Source: Kiritimatiellia bacterium (GTDB lineage: Bacteria > Verrucomicrobiota > Kiritimatiellia > UBA8416 > YA12-FULL-48-11). From it: a stretch of DNA of 64,000 nt. Location: NCBI GenBank assembly GCA_028716365.1, contig JAQUPZ010000004.1, forward strand, positions 248,001 to 312,000, written 5' to 3'. Shown piece after piece: positions 20,435 to 29,999 of this stretch. Numbering within the stretch: the first letter of the stretch is position 1; each line of letters opens with the position of its first letter. Position numbers and translations under genes: made by a program. The notes under the pieces are model-generated. The model made no database searches and was not told where the DNA came from. It worked only from the letters and a program-made list of their open reading frames with translations.

Positions 20435-21742
20435 TCATATACACAGGTTATTGATGACATATTCAAGTTTGGCCAGCGTGCGATTCTTTCCCAGCAGGAC
20501 CATTGTTTCGTATATACCCGCCCCGATGGAAACACCCGTTACCGCTACTCGAATTGGCTGATTAAGTTTACCCTCACCTATACCATTCTCTTTTTCCACT
20601 CCACGAATAACTTTCTCTATTGTTCCTTCAGAGAAATCAATTTCAGCCAGACGTTCCTTAAGCAAAATCAGTATCGACTTAACTCCCTCTTTCGCGATGG
20701 TTTTCTTTACTGACTTTTCATCATAAGCAATATTATCGCTGAAAAAATATTTCCAATCCTCTACTGCGGAAAATGTATGTGTTCTGCTCTGCATTAACTT
20801 GCAAACTTTTATAAAAAGCGCTTCTTCTACATTTACACCCCAATTCATGCGTACAACCACATCCCTGGCAACCTTACAAAACTGATCGATTGGTAGTTCT
20901 GCTATGTACTGAGCATTTAAATGTGTAAGCTTGCGAATGTCCATTTGCGCAGGGCCGCTCTTTACGCGATCCAAAGTAAACGAACTAATCAATTCATCTC
21001 GCGTTAACTTCTCCCTGTCATCACCGGGGGACCATCCAAGTAAAGTAAGATAATTAAATAGTGCAGACGCCAAATAACCTTTTTCCCGGAATTCGCCAAC
21101 AAAAGCGGCGCCATCTCTTTTCGAATAAGGTTTTCCCTGCTGATTTATTATCATGGGAAGATGACCATATTTAGGAACATCGGCTTGTAACGAACGAAAC
21201 AATGCAATATGCCGGAATGTATTCTCAACATGATCATCTCCGCGGATAATATGCGTAATTTTCATCTCGATATCGTCCAGCACATTTGCGAGATGGAATG
21301 TTGGAGTACCATCCGAACGCACGATGACAAAATCTGACATATCCTTGGCACTTTTGCGAAGGTCACCCTTGATCACGTCAGAAAACATCATATCCTCCCC
21401 AGGCATTCTGAAAACTATGCACTCCCCCTTCCCTGTACCGCCTTTATCTTCTTTATAGGCATGGCCTGATTTCAAAAGCTGTTCTGCCGCTTCCATGTGC
21501 GCCTTTTGCCGTGTCGATTGATAAAGTGGTTCTTCATCATAATCGAGTCCAAGCCAACTCATCGCATCCAGTACAGTTTTTACGGCTTCGGGCGTTGAGC
21601 GTTCGCGATCGGTATCTTCGATCCTGAGAAGGAACTTACCGCCCTCATGTCTCGCAAAAAGCCAGTTAAATATGGCTGCGCGAATATTTCCTATATGCAC
21701 TTGCCCCGTTGGACTCGGCGCAAACCGAACTCTCACACTCAT
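20435..21742 (-). CDS. gltX: Glutamyl-tRNA synthetase
   Basis: 435 residues, slightly short for bacterial GluRS (usually 460-490). It charges tRNA-Glu. Motifs are PSPTGQVHIGNIRAAIFNWLFA (HIGH type, reading HIGN), RIEDTDRERSTPEA, IRGDDHVENT and the KMSKS-like GKPYSKRDGAAF. The missing length is in the C-terminal anticodon-binding region, which is compact and ends LGKNRTLAKLEYVI. A strong ribosome site (GGAAGGAG) precedes the ATG. Because glnS lies next door, this enzyme is probably a discriminating GluRS; this is inference. Confidence 0.95.
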   Translation of the reverse strand: MSVRVRFAPSPTGQVHIGNIRAAIFNWLFARHEGGKFLLRIEDTDRERSTPEAVKTVLDAMSWLGLDYDEEPLYQSTRQKAHMEAAEQLLKSGHAYKEDKGGTGKGECIVFRMPGEDMMFSDVIKGDLRKSAKDMSDFVIVRSDGTPTFHLANVLDDIEMKITHIIRGDDHVENTFRHIALFRSLQADVPKYGHLPMIINQQGKPYSKRDGAAFVGEFREKGYLASALFNYLTLLGWSPGDDREKLTRDELISSFTLDRVKSGPAQMDIRKLTHLNAQYIAELPIDQFCKVARDVVVRMNWGVNVEEALFIKVCKLMQSRTHTFSAVEDWKYFFSDNIAYDEKSVKKTIAKEGVKSILILLKERLAEIDFSEGTIEKVIRGVEKENGIGEGKLNQPIRVAVTGVSIGAGIYETMVLLGKNRTLAKLEYVINNLCI

Positions 21743-21900
21743 TTATCATCTCCTTCCATTACGATAATACACCGTTTAACATAAAATAATATACAGGTCG
21801 AGTCATTCACTTTGCGGATAGACCGAACATACCTGCCGTAGTCAATATTTTAAAACACAGAAAAATAGCGGACTATGGAAAATTATTGTCGAAAATCCGA

Positions 21901-22050
21901 CTAAATCTTTTGGTTCTTTTCTCTGGTACACTTTTTATGGAATAGTCGCCAAAACCAAAATCTCAACCGGTCAAGAAGTGAGATCCTCTCACCCTGCCTT
22001 TGTCGTGGTCTGTAACCCTCCTGCATATAATCGCGCTGATCAATGCTCAT
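21901..22050 (-). CDS. Possible small basic protein
   Basis: 49 residues from the ATG at 22050 (MSIDQRDYMQEG); an in-frame TTG at 22095 would overlap the divergent protease gene region. The product is rich in Arg, Lys and Trp with a short amphipathic stretch (DRLRFWFWRLFHKK). No Shine-Dalgarno sequence is apparent and I recognise no family. It may be a real membrane-associated peptide or a chance frame in the gltX/protease divergent intergenic region. Confidence 0.25.
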   Translation of the reverse strand: MSIDQRDYMQEGYRPRQRQGERISLLDRLRFWFWRLFHKKCTREKNQKI

Positions 22051-22111
22051 AATATTTGTTTTACAGTTTTTTCGTGATTTCTTTTTCTCATCCAAGTACT
22101 ATGCTACATCA

Positions 22112-23605
22112 ATGCATAGATCAATACGAAAACAAGTTTTTATGTTTGCAGTTTGCACGATTTCCTTCCTGTTTACGGGGGTGGCCCTTTCAGGTGAAAC
22201 TGACTTACGTGAGTCAGTTGTAAAAATCTACATTACGGCACAACGACCTGATTATTCCATGCCCTGGCAAAGTCTTCCGCCGGGTAACGGGAGTGGTTCT
22301 GGATTTATTATCAATAAGCGTCGGATACTTACAAATGCCCATGTCGTTTCCGATATTCGATTTTTACAGGTCCAGAAAGATGGTGACGCTCGGCGGTATC
22401 CGGCTAAAGTCGCCTTTATCGGCCATGACTGCGATCTTGCCGTGCTCACAGTCGAAGACCCGACATTCTTCGAAGGAACTAAGGCTGTCCGTTTCTCCGA
22501 TAGCCTTCCTGCTCTGAATAACGAGGTGACCGTTCTTGGATATCCCACCGGTGGAGCCAGACTGTCAATAACCAGGGGCGTTGTTTCCCGAATAGATTAC
22601 AGTATTTATACTCATAGCGGAGCAGACCAGCATTTAGTTCTTCAAGTTGATGCCGCTATAAATCCCGGAAACAGTGGTGGTCCAATTGTTTTTAAAAATA
22701 AAGTTGCTGGTCTTGCATTCCAGGGGCTGATGTTTGCCGAGAATATTGGCTACGGAATTCCTGTACCGGTAATCCAGCATTTCCTTGATGACATTTCCGA
22801 CAACAAGTATGATGGATATCCGGAGCTTGGTGCAGCATATCTGGAAACAACCAATCCTGCCTTGTGCCGAGATTTAGGAATGCCACCCAATAAGACCGGC
22901 ATCGTTGTGTATTATCTCGATCCATTCGGAAGTGCCATTGGCTGTCTGAAACCTCGTGATGTCCTTTTTTCAATTGACGGTTACAAAATTGAAAGCGATG
23001 GAACAGTTCTGCTTAATGATAACAATGTGCCGTTCGCAGAACTTCTTGAACGAAAGCAATGCGGTCAATCGGTCGTATTTAAAGTATGGCGGGATAACAC
23101 AGAAATCGAAGTAAATGTGCCTCTTAAAATATCGGCAGACCCCTTTGCGTACAGAAACATCTATGACAAACTGCCTGAATACTATATTTTTGCCGGGCTG
23201 ATTTTCTCACCTCTTAATCGCGAGTGTCTCAGGGCTGCAAACAGACATTCCCATGATAGAAACGTTAACCAACTTAACTACTATTCGCAGTATGCCAAAA
23301 TCGATAATCTGAACAAAGACCGTGACGAATTTGTGGTGCTTGTCAGGCAACTCCCTCATCCAGTTAATACTTATACCCAATCTTTCCTGAATGGTATTGT
23401 TACAGCGGTAAACGGCATCAATATCAGAAATTTACACGACCTGAAAACAGCCATGACAAAACCTCTAAACGGCTTCCATGTGATAAAGTTTGCAGGAATG
23501 GATGATTCATTGATTCTTGATGCAGTTGCAACGGTAAAAGCTAACGAAGAAATCCTCCTCCGATACGGGGTGCCATCTCCTGAATATTTCGAAATTGTAA
23601 AATGA
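22112..23605 (+). CDS. HtrA/DegP-like exported serine protease with PDZ regions
   Basis: 497 residues from the ATG at 22112 (MHRSIRKQVF), chosen because it gives a clean signal peptide (MFAVCTISFLFTGVALSG); an ATG-equivalent 69 bp upstream extends the frame only weakly. The trypsin-like domain keeps the full triad: His77 in ILTNAHVVSD, Asp108 in HDCDLAVLTV and Ser188 in NPGNSGGPIV. Two PDZ-like regions follow: one around PNKTGIVVYYLDPFG and DVLFSIDGYKI, and a C-terminal one with TAVNGINIRNLHDLKTA. HtrA-family proteases degrade or refold envelope proteins in the periplasm. The stop overlaps the next gene's start (ATGA), so the two are translationally coupled. Confidence 0.9.
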   Translation: MHRSIRKQVFMFAVCTISFLFTGVALSGETDLRESVVKIYITAQRPDYSMPWQSLPPGNGSGSGFIINKRRILTNAHVVSDIRFLQVQKDGDARRYPAKVAFIGHDCDLAVLTVEDPTFFEGTKAVRFSDSLPALNNEVTVLGYPTGGARLSITRGVVSRIDYSIYTHSGADQHLVLQVDAAINPGNSGGPIVFKNKVAGLAFQGLMFAENIGYGIPVPVIQHFLDDISDNKYDGYPELGAAYLETTNPALCRDLGMPPNKTGIVVYYLDPFGSAIGCLKPRDVLFSIDGYKIESDGTVLLNDNNVPFAELLERKQCGQSVVFKVWRDNTEIEVNVPLKISADPFAYRNIYDKLPEYYIFAGLIFSPLNRECLRAANRHSHDRNVNQLNYYSQYAKIDNLNKDRDEFVVLVRQLPHPVNTYTQSFLNGIVTAVNGINIRNLHDLKTAMTKPLNGFHVIKFAGMDDSLILDAVATVKANEEILLRYGVPSPEYFEIVK

Positions 23606-25074
23606 AAACATTCATAACATTGGCCATTATTCTCGCGGCAAACGTGACTTTCTCTCAACCACAGAAGCAAAATAACTTTTTGCAGAGTGTTGTCCAGGTA
23701 CAGGTCACATCCCAGGAATATGACACTTTTCTGCCCTGGCAGAAAAAAAATCCTAGCCCTAAAATCGGCTATGGAGTGGCGGTAAGTTCATCGGAAGTCA
23801 TCACAACTGAAAACTTGATTCGCAATAATACACTTATCGAATTACGAAAAGCCAGTTCAGGAGAAAAAATCCCAGCCACTGTTGTCATGTCCGATGAACA
23901 GGCGAACCTTGCAATTCTGAAAATAGCCGACAATTCGAATGAGAATAGTCTATTACCGGTGCAATTTGCTGACAGCCTGTCACGAACCGATGATGTAAGT
24001 ATTCTCCAATTTGACGAAACAGCACAAATCCAACGCGGCAAAGCACAGATCGTACAGGTATCTATCAGGTCCCTTCCCTCAGCACCCTATCCTACACTGG
24101 CCTTTACTATTTTGACCGATGTCAATATCAACGGCGAGGGTTCTCCTGTACTACGTGACGGGAAACTTGCGGGGCTAATTATAAGTTACGATAGAGGCAG
24201 CCGGACCGGTAATATGCTGCCGTATGTGACGCTGAAACATTTTCTTTCTGACGTTCGACAATCACCATACAAGGGATTTGCCTCTGCCGGTTTCCTCTGG
24301 GCTCCTTTGATTGATCCCGCCAAACGAAAATATCATAAAGTCAACCACGCCAATAAGGGAATCCTTGTTCTTGATTGCCTTCTTGGTTCAGGAGCATCCA
24401 TGTCGCTGCTCCCAAATGATGTGATTCTCAAATGGGATAATTATAGTATCGATAACCTTGGTTTTTATGAAGACCCGGATTTCGGCCGTTTGGCGTTTCC
24501 CTACCTGATCATGGGAAGAAGGTCTCCCGGCGACACGGTCCCGTTAAAAATAGTTCGGAATGGCGAAGAAAAAAATATTACTGTAAAATTAACACGCCGA
24601 TCAGATATTGATGCGCTTGTTGGAGAAAATGTAACCCGTGAACGCGAGGAATATATTGTCGAAGGTGGATTTATTATAAGGGAACTTTCAGGGGCTTATC
24701 TTCAAGCATACGGGCAGGATTGGCAAAAGAATGTCGATCCGCGACTTGTTAATATATACCTGACTAAAAAATTTCATCCGGAAAAAGAAGGGGATAAAGT
24801 GGTCATACTTGCCGGAGTACTTCCCAATCCCATCAACATCGGGTATCAACACTTTCGTGACGATATAATAACCAAAGTAAATGGCAAACACATCAGAAAC
24901 CTGGCCGATGTTTTCAGAATTCTGAAAGATGATGGTAGCATCAAAAGGTTATCGTTACAATCAATGGACATTGACTTGGTTTTAGACCAGTCAATGTTGT
25001 CAGAATCCAACGATAACCTGGCACAACTTTATCGAATACCCAGACTGCGCTTCCAACACCGTAAATCCAAATGA
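23602..25074 (+). CDS. Catalytically inactive HtrA-like paralogue (pseudoprotease) with PDZ regions
   Basis: 490 residues with a signal peptide (MKTFITLAIILAANVTFSQ). It aligns along its whole length with the protease directly upstream, including the LPWQ/FLPWQK start of the domain, the LAGLI strand and the C-terminal ITKVNGKHIRNLADVF PDZ segment. All three triad positions are changed: ILTNAHVV becomes VITTENLI (His to Asn), CDLAVL becomes ANLAIL (Asp to Asn), and PGNSGGP becomes NGEGSP (Ser to Glu at the aligned site). It cannot be a serine protease by this mechanism; a substrate-binding or partner role to the active paralogue is inferred. Confidence 0.85.
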   Translation: MKTFITLAIILAANVTFSQPQKQNNFLQSVVQVQVTSQEYDTFLPWQKKNPSPKIGYGVAVSSSEVITTENLIRNNTLIELRKASSGEKIPATVVMSDEQANLAILKIADNSNENSLLPVQFADSLSRTDDVSILQFDETAQIQRGKAQIVQVSIRSLPSAPYPTLAFTILTDVNINGEGSPVLRDGKLAGLIISYDRGSRTGNMLPYVTLKHFLSDVRQSPYKGFASAGFLWAPLIDPAKRKYHKVNHANKGILVLDCLLGSGASMSLLPNDVILKWDNYSIDNLGFYEDPDFGRLAFPYLIMGRRSPGDTVPLKIVRNGEEKNITVKLTRRSDIDALVGENVTREREEYIVEGGFIIRELSGAYLQAYGQDWQKNVDPRLVNIYLTKKFHPEKEGDKVVILAGVLPNPINIGYQHFRDDIITKVNGKHIRNLADVFRILKDDGSIKRLSLQSMDIDLVLDQSMLSESNDNLAQLYRIPRLRFQHRKSK

Positions 25075-25125
25075 AGTGTTGTATACGATAACTTTTAGAT
25101 CAAGTGATATGGAAACTGTGCGAAT

Positions 25126-26541
25126 ATGGCTGTTAAGATAAAATTTCATAAGATTATCACCGGTTATGTCTTAATAGGAATAGTTGGCTCGATCGTTATT
25201 GCGCTGGCATGTTCTGGCTTTCAAATCTGGAATATCCGGAGAACAATCGTCCAAGCCGATCTCCTGTTCAAGGGTAATTCCATTGATGCTGCGCTTGGAA
25301 AACTTCTCCAGGCAGAACTCTGGGCAACCAGATATCCGAGCCTAGCCATCGAACTTAACATGGCCGCGATCAAGTGCCATGTAAAACGCCATGACATGAG
25401 ATCCGCCGAAGATGCTGCGGAAAAAATATACCAAGGTAAATATTACAAACCACGGAGACACGCATCGTTTGCGGAACTTATTCAGGACATTCCTAATTTC
25501 ATTTTAACATTGGCAATAAAGAATGATAAATTAAATAAGTTCTCTGGTTACGACGAGCTTGTTACCGCTGTCAGACAATCTGGCAATTACGATCGCCTTG
25601 TTGCAATCTCGCGGGAGATTATTTCCCTGGATCCTAATAGTTTTCTTGCGCAAAAAGTCAAGGCTTACATTCCAGCCGAACCAGTCGCCCCGTCACAGGC
25701 AAAAAACGGACAGACACCGCAATCCAATATTGCAACTAACAAAGTTGAAAAAGCACCGGAGGAACCCAGGGACCATCGTAAACTCCTGGAAAGACATCTG
25801 GCGCTCAAAGCCTGGGATAAGGTACTCAATGATTGCGAAATTATACTCAAGGATGCACCTGATGATATTGTCATACTCGAACTTCGCAAACTTGCGGCCG
25901 CGAATGGAATGCGATGGGGCGTTGTCAGATCGCCTAATGCGTCTACTTATGATATTTCGGGGAAATTTCTCAAAACGTTGGCACCTGGCACCCTCCTTGA
26001 AATCAGCAATCTGATCAAAACAACGCGTGAAGAATTTGTTCTCTGTTCCGTGGCTGTCGGTAATGCTTCTCCTGCCGCCACTTTTCTGATGCGTGGACAT
26101 GACCTGACGGTTCAAATTGGTGAACTTAGTAAAGTTAGCGGTGAACAACAGAAACTTATCAGGAGAGAGGCTGAACTTGCTGCTGGAATAGTTACACTTA
26201 AAGCTAAACTGGCATCCTCTGTCGTCATTGATTCACAAAATCCTTTTGCCGCCGATTATAAATCTGCCAAACAAGCCCATGAAGAATACTGGGAAAAGGT
26301 CCGCGAACTTCAGAAAAAAAGGGATAGTGTAAGTAACAGCGATGACAAAATGCGTTATTCTGACGAATTACGTAAATTAAAGGGTGAGGATATCAGGCTT
26401 GGCCTTGCCGTAGATCTTGCCAAAAAAAAATATGATGAAGCAGGCAGAAATGCCTCTTCCACTGTAAAAAGCCCGGAATTGGATGCAATGGAATCCGAAA
26501 TTGCCAGCATAAGGGAAAAACTTAAATCTGCTGGAAAATAA
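25126..26541 (+). CDS. Membrane-anchored protein with helical repeats and coiled coil
   Basis: 471 residues that I do not recognise as a named family. Residues 13-35 (GYVLIGIVGSIVIALACSGF) form one N-terminal transmembrane helix. Residues about 45-190 are helical and TPR-like in character (ALGKLLQAELWATRYPSLA). A Pro/Gln/Lys linker follows, then a second helical section starting LLERHLALKAWDKVLNDCE that repeats the same style. The last about 130 residues are charged heptad-like coiled coil (EEYWEKVRELQKKRDS, LREKLKSAGK-type). It probably faces the periplasm as a scaffold. Its stop overlaps the next start by 1 bp. Confidence 0.8.
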   Translation: MAVKIKFHKIITGYVLIGIVGSIVIALACSGFQIWNIRRTIVQADLLFKGNSIDAALGKLLQAELWATRYPSLAIELNMAAIKCHVKRHDMRSAEDAAEKIYQGKYYKPRRHASFAELIQDIPNFILTLAIKNDKLNKFSGYDELVTAVRQSGNYDRLVAISREIISLDPNSFLAQKVKAYIPAEPVAPSQAKNGQTPQSNIATNKVEKAPEEPRDHRKLLERHLALKAWDKVLNDCEIILKDAPDDIVILELRKLAAANGMRWGVVRSPNASTYDISGKFLKTLAPGTLLEISNLIKTTREEFVLCSVAVGNASPAATFLMRGHDLTVQIGELSKVSGEQQKLIRREAELAAGIVTLKAKLASSVVIDSQNPFAADYKSAKQAHEEYWEKVRELQKKRDSVSNSDDKMRYSDELRKLKGEDIRLGLAVDLAKKKYDEAGRNASSTVKSPELDAMESEIASIREKLKSAGK

Positions 26542-27401
26542 TGTTTAATCTGATGTACCTGAAGACAGCCATAATCATTTTATGGCTTTGCATGGTAGCT
26601 TGGTTAATTCGCTACGAAGCCTTTCCTGAATATTTTACGCAATCCATCGAAGGATATAAGGGATTACTTTCCCGGGATATCCTTATTTCGGATTCCTGGA
26701 TGAAAATAACGTTTCGTGGTTCAGACATCGGATACAGTCATACAAGCATGAACATGAACGAAAACAACCCGGCAGAACACTATGTTATTGGGAATCGTGT
26801 ACATATCTCCCTCAGCGTTGCGGGTACACGAAAGAATGTCCATGCACTCACCTCCATATTCCTTGATATGGCCTATAATCTAAGGCGGTTCACATTTTCA
26901 TTTTCCTCTCCAATGGCAGTCATAAAAGTCGATGGCTCACGTATTGATGGTAACAATTTTGAAGTTAAATTAAGTACTCAAGACAATAATCATGATGTTA
27001 TGAAACTTCAAATTCCACCTGACGTCCTCCTCTATTCACCACTTACAGAAACTGCGATAAAATACCTGAAACCGGGAAAACAAATCACCATACGTACACT
27101 TGATCCAATATCGCTAAAAAAAGTTAACCTTCTTATACGTGCTCTGCGCCACGAGAAAATAACGATTTCGAACGAGCAGATTGATTCTGTTGTCCTTTCA
27201 ACAAAATACCGCAGCATTGATATATTGAGTTGGGTCGACAACAAAGGAACAATATTACTCCAGAAATCCCCTATTGGCTTGACTATGCAGAAATGCACCC
27301 CAGAAGAAGCTTATGACGCGGTATTGGGAAACAAAAGTTCTGATGATGTCCTAAAAGTCATCCTGCCGTTACTATTTCTAACGGAGAAAAATCATGATTG
27401 A
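26541..27401 (+). CDS. Single-pass membrane protein of unknown function
   Basis: 286 residues. Residues 8-25 (KTAIIILWLCMVAWLIRY) form one N-terminal membrane anchor; the rest should be periplasmic. It looks beta-rich, with WMKITFRGSDIGYSHTSM followed by alternating strands, a pattern seen in the N-terminal non-catalytic part of some transglutaminase-type proteins, but no catalytic residues are visible and I assign no function. It overlaps the ABC ATPase gene by 8 bp, so a shared job with the exporter is likely. Confidence 0.8.
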   Translation: MFNLMYLKTAIIILWLCMVAWLIRYEAFPEYFTQSIEGYKGLLSRDILISDSWMKITFRGSDIGYSHTSMNMNENNPAEHYVIGNRVHISLSVAGTRKNVHALTSIFLDMAYNLRRFTFSFSSPMAVIKVDGSRIDGNNFEVKLSTQDNNHDVMKLQIPPDVLLYSPLTETAIKYLKPGKQITIRTLDPISLKKVNLLIRALRHEKITISNEQIDSVVLSTKYRSIDILSWVDNKGTILLQKSPIGLTMQKCTPEEAYDAVLGNKSSDDVLKVILPLLFLTEKNHD

Positions 27402-28119
27402 AATATGCAATCTAACACGCAAATTTGGATCTTTCGAAGCAGTCAGCAACCTGTCACTTACAGTTTTGCCTGGTGAACTATTTTGTTTTTTAGGACCGAA
27501 CGGTGCAGGAAAGACAACAACAATCAAAATTCTAACAGGTTTACTCCGTCCCACATCCGGGACTACAAGAATTTGCGGACTTGATATGCAAATAGACCCG
27601 ATAGCAGTTAAAAAACTGATCGGTTATATCCCAGACATGCCATTTCTATATGAAAGACTGACTGCAACAGAGTTTTTCCAATTCACCGCTGACCTGTATG
27701 AGGTACCACAAAATAAGGTTCCTTTATTATGTGATGAATCTTTCAGGCTTTTTGGCCTTTTGGATTGTCGAAACGTACTTATAAAAGAACTATCTCATGG
27801 TATGCGCCAACGGCTCATTTATGCATCAACATTTCTCCACAATCCCCAGGTATTATTCATCGATGAACCATTGGTCGGACTTGATCCTTACAGTATCAGG
27901 CTCATTAAAGACCTTCTCATGGAAAAGGCCCGCGCCGGCATGACGATTTTTCTAACCACTCATATTTTAGCAGTAGCAGAAGATATCGCCGACCGAATTG
28001 GAATCATATCAAAAGGAAAACTGATCGCCATGGGCACTCTCAAGGAATTACTAGCCCTGAACAATGAATGCAAAAATCTGGAGGACATTTTTCTGCACCT
28101 TACGGAAAATGACAATTAA
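27394..28119 (+). CDS. ABC transporter ATP-binding protein
   Basis: 241 residues, one nucleotide-binding domain. Walker A is GPNGAGKTTT, the Q-loop region is IGYIPDMPFLYERLT, the signature is LSHGMRQRL (LSxGxxQ type), Walker B is VLFIDEPLVGLDP and the switch histidine lies in FLTTHIL. This pattern fits ABC-2-type exporters of the CcmA/NatA style. It supplies ATP hydrolysis for the permease encoded 60 bp downstream. Confidence 0.95.
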   Translation: MIEICNLTRKFGSFEAVSNLSLTVLPGELFCFLGPNGAGKTTTIKILTGLLRPTSGTTRICGLDMQIDPIAVKKLIGYIPDMPFLYERLTATEFFQFTADLYEVPQNKVPLLCDESFRLFGLLDCRNVLIKELSHGMRQRLIYASTFLHNPQVLFIDEPLVGLDPYSIRLIKDLLMEKARAGMTIFLTTHILAVAEDIADRIGIISKGKLIAMGTLKELLALNNECKNLEDIFLHLTENDN

Positions 28120-28179
28120 TTTATTCGACCATATTTGAACATAAAAATAATCTTTCAAACAATAAAAGGAATCTAACAA

Positions 28180-29847
28180 ATGGCCGCGTTTTCTTCGCTC
28201 ATCAAGAAGAACAGATATCAACTTATTAATCTTCATCGTATTATCAAGGCCCAGTCGTCATTCAAAATAGTTTTTACGCTGTGTTTTGCACTTTTTTTTG
28301 AAGTTGGACTTTTTTGGCTCTTTTTGGATGGCTTCAACTTCCTTCATCGAATGGGAGGTGTCGGCCTTATAATTATCAGCAAGTTATTTGATATCTTTTT
28401 CCTTGGCATGGGATTTATGCTCATTGTATCCAGTATCGTCTCATCGTATTCGACAATTTACCGGTCCGATGAAATACCGTTCCTTCTAACCAGGCCATTT
28501 TCCATATCACAAATTGTGCTTTATAAGTTCTTTGAGTCCACCGGCTTGTCTTCATGGGCTTTTTTCTTCATTATTATCCCATTCATCTGCGCCTATGGAT
28601 ACCACGAAAACATGTCAGCCGCATTTGTCGTTTGGAATTTTCTATTTTCCATACCTTTTCTTATAACCTGCTCGGGTATTGGTACGGTTATTACAATTAT
28701 TATTGTTCGATGGATCCCTTTAGGCCGTTACCTTCGCATTCCAGGGATTGGGATAGCAGTAATTGCCGCATGGTTTCTGATTCATGAATTACTAAAATAT
28801 CGATCCATTACGACTGAATCAGACCTGAATCTATCCATGCTTCTCCCCGGTTTTACGCTGGCATCAAACCCTCTTCTTCCAAGTTATTGGATATCCGAGG
28901 GTATAATGTTACTCACAGGAGGACAATGGCTTAATGGAGTAATGTTCGGTATAATGATTACATCGACTTCAATGGTAATCTGTATATCAATCGAATGGGT
29001 CGGACAAAAAATATTTCATGAAGGATGGCAGCGCCTGACAAACGGATCATCCATTAATGAACGTGCACCAGTCATGTTGTGGTGGTTACAAAACATCTTG
29101 CTGGTTTTTCCCAGCGATATACGTGCAATCGTCATGAAAGATATCCGGACATTTTTTCGTGATCCTGTTCAGTGGTCACAAGCTTTAATTTTCTTTGGTC
29201 TTCTGGCTCTTTACTTTTCAAATTTACGCACATTCCGATATCATACTTTCCCCGAAAATTGGCGCAACACGATAGCCTTCTTAAACGTATTCAGTGTATC
29301 TGCTGTCATCTGTTCACTCGGGGCGCGATTTATTTATCCCCAGCTCAGTCTTGAAGGACAGGGTTTCTGGATACTCGGACTTTCACCTGCTAGGATGTCA
29401 CGGATCCTATTAACGAAGTTTTTCTTAGCGCTCAGTTGCATGTTATTGGTAAGCACGAGCCTGATGTTCCTATCAGCCAGAATGCTTAATGCCGCTCCAA
29501 TTGTCGTAGTTGTCGCCATATTACTCGTATGCTCTATTTCTGCAGTAGTTTGCGGACTTTCAACCGGACTCGGAGCAATATATCTCGACATTAGTCAAAA
29601 AAATCCTGCTGCAATTGTTTCCGGATTTGGCGGCACTTTGAACCTGGTACTCAGTCTCTGTTTTATGCTCGTTGCCATTATTCCGTTTGGCATGATATTC
29701 CACTTAAATCTATTACACAGGATGAATAATCATCAAATGTATAATAGTCTTATCATTGCTGGATTATGGTTGGTGGTATTAACTGTTCTAAGCATAATTA
29801 CACCACTATATCTTGGCCTAAAAACCTTGCTTCGCCGTGAATATTAA
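28180..29847 (+). CDS. ABC-2-type exporter permease
   Basis: 555 residues with roughly 12 hydrophobic segments (for example VFTLCFALFFEVGLFWLFLD, LLVSTSLMFLSARML and LVLSLCFMLVAIIPFGMIF). The layout matches large putative ABC exporter permeases, with a cytoplasmic central section around VMKDIRTFFRDPVQWSQ. The substrate is unknown. It closes the six-gene plus-strand cluster that begins with the protease pair. Confidence 0.85.
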   Translation: MAAFSSLIKKNRYQLINLHRIIKAQSSFKIVFTLCFALFFEVGLFWLFLDGFNFLHRMGGVGLIIISKLFDIFFLGMGFMLIVSSIVSSYSTIYRSDEIPFLLTRPFSISQIVLYKFFESTGLSSWAFFFIIIPFICAYGYHENMSAAFVVWNFLFSIPFLITCSGIGTVITIIIVRWIPLGRYLRIPGIGIAVIAAWFLIHELLKYRSITTESDLNLSMLLPGFTLASNPLLPSYWISEGIMLLTGGQWLNGVMFGIMITSTSMVICISIEWVGQKIFHEGWQRLTNGSSINERAPVMLWWLQNILLVFPSDIRAIVMKDIRTFFRDPVQWSQALIFFGLLALYFSNLRTFRYHTFPENWRNTIAFLNVFSVSAVICSLGARFIYPQLSLEGQGFWILGLSPARMSRILLTKFFLALSCMLLVSTSLMFLSARMLNAAPIVVVVAILLVCSISAVVCGLSTGLGAIYLDISQKNPAAIVSGFGGTLNLVLSLCFMLVAIIPFGMIFHLNLLHRMNNHQMYNSLIIAGLWLVVLTVLSIITPLYLGLKTLLRREY

Positions 29848-29999
29848 ATGGACAAGAACAATGCTTGCACATTAAGTTGCATACCAGTTCACGTCAGAAC
29901 TTGACCATGACGTCAGCACGCGGTACGCTTATGTTGATTAGGAAATAACAAATTGTAAATATTGATTATCCTGATGTTAATTGATTGTTGTGGGTTATA

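Noticed and set aside
21743-22111. Other genes in the gltX/protease divergent gap
   Set aside because: Apart from the weak 49-residue frame at 21901-22050, no frame has a ribosome site or recognisable product.
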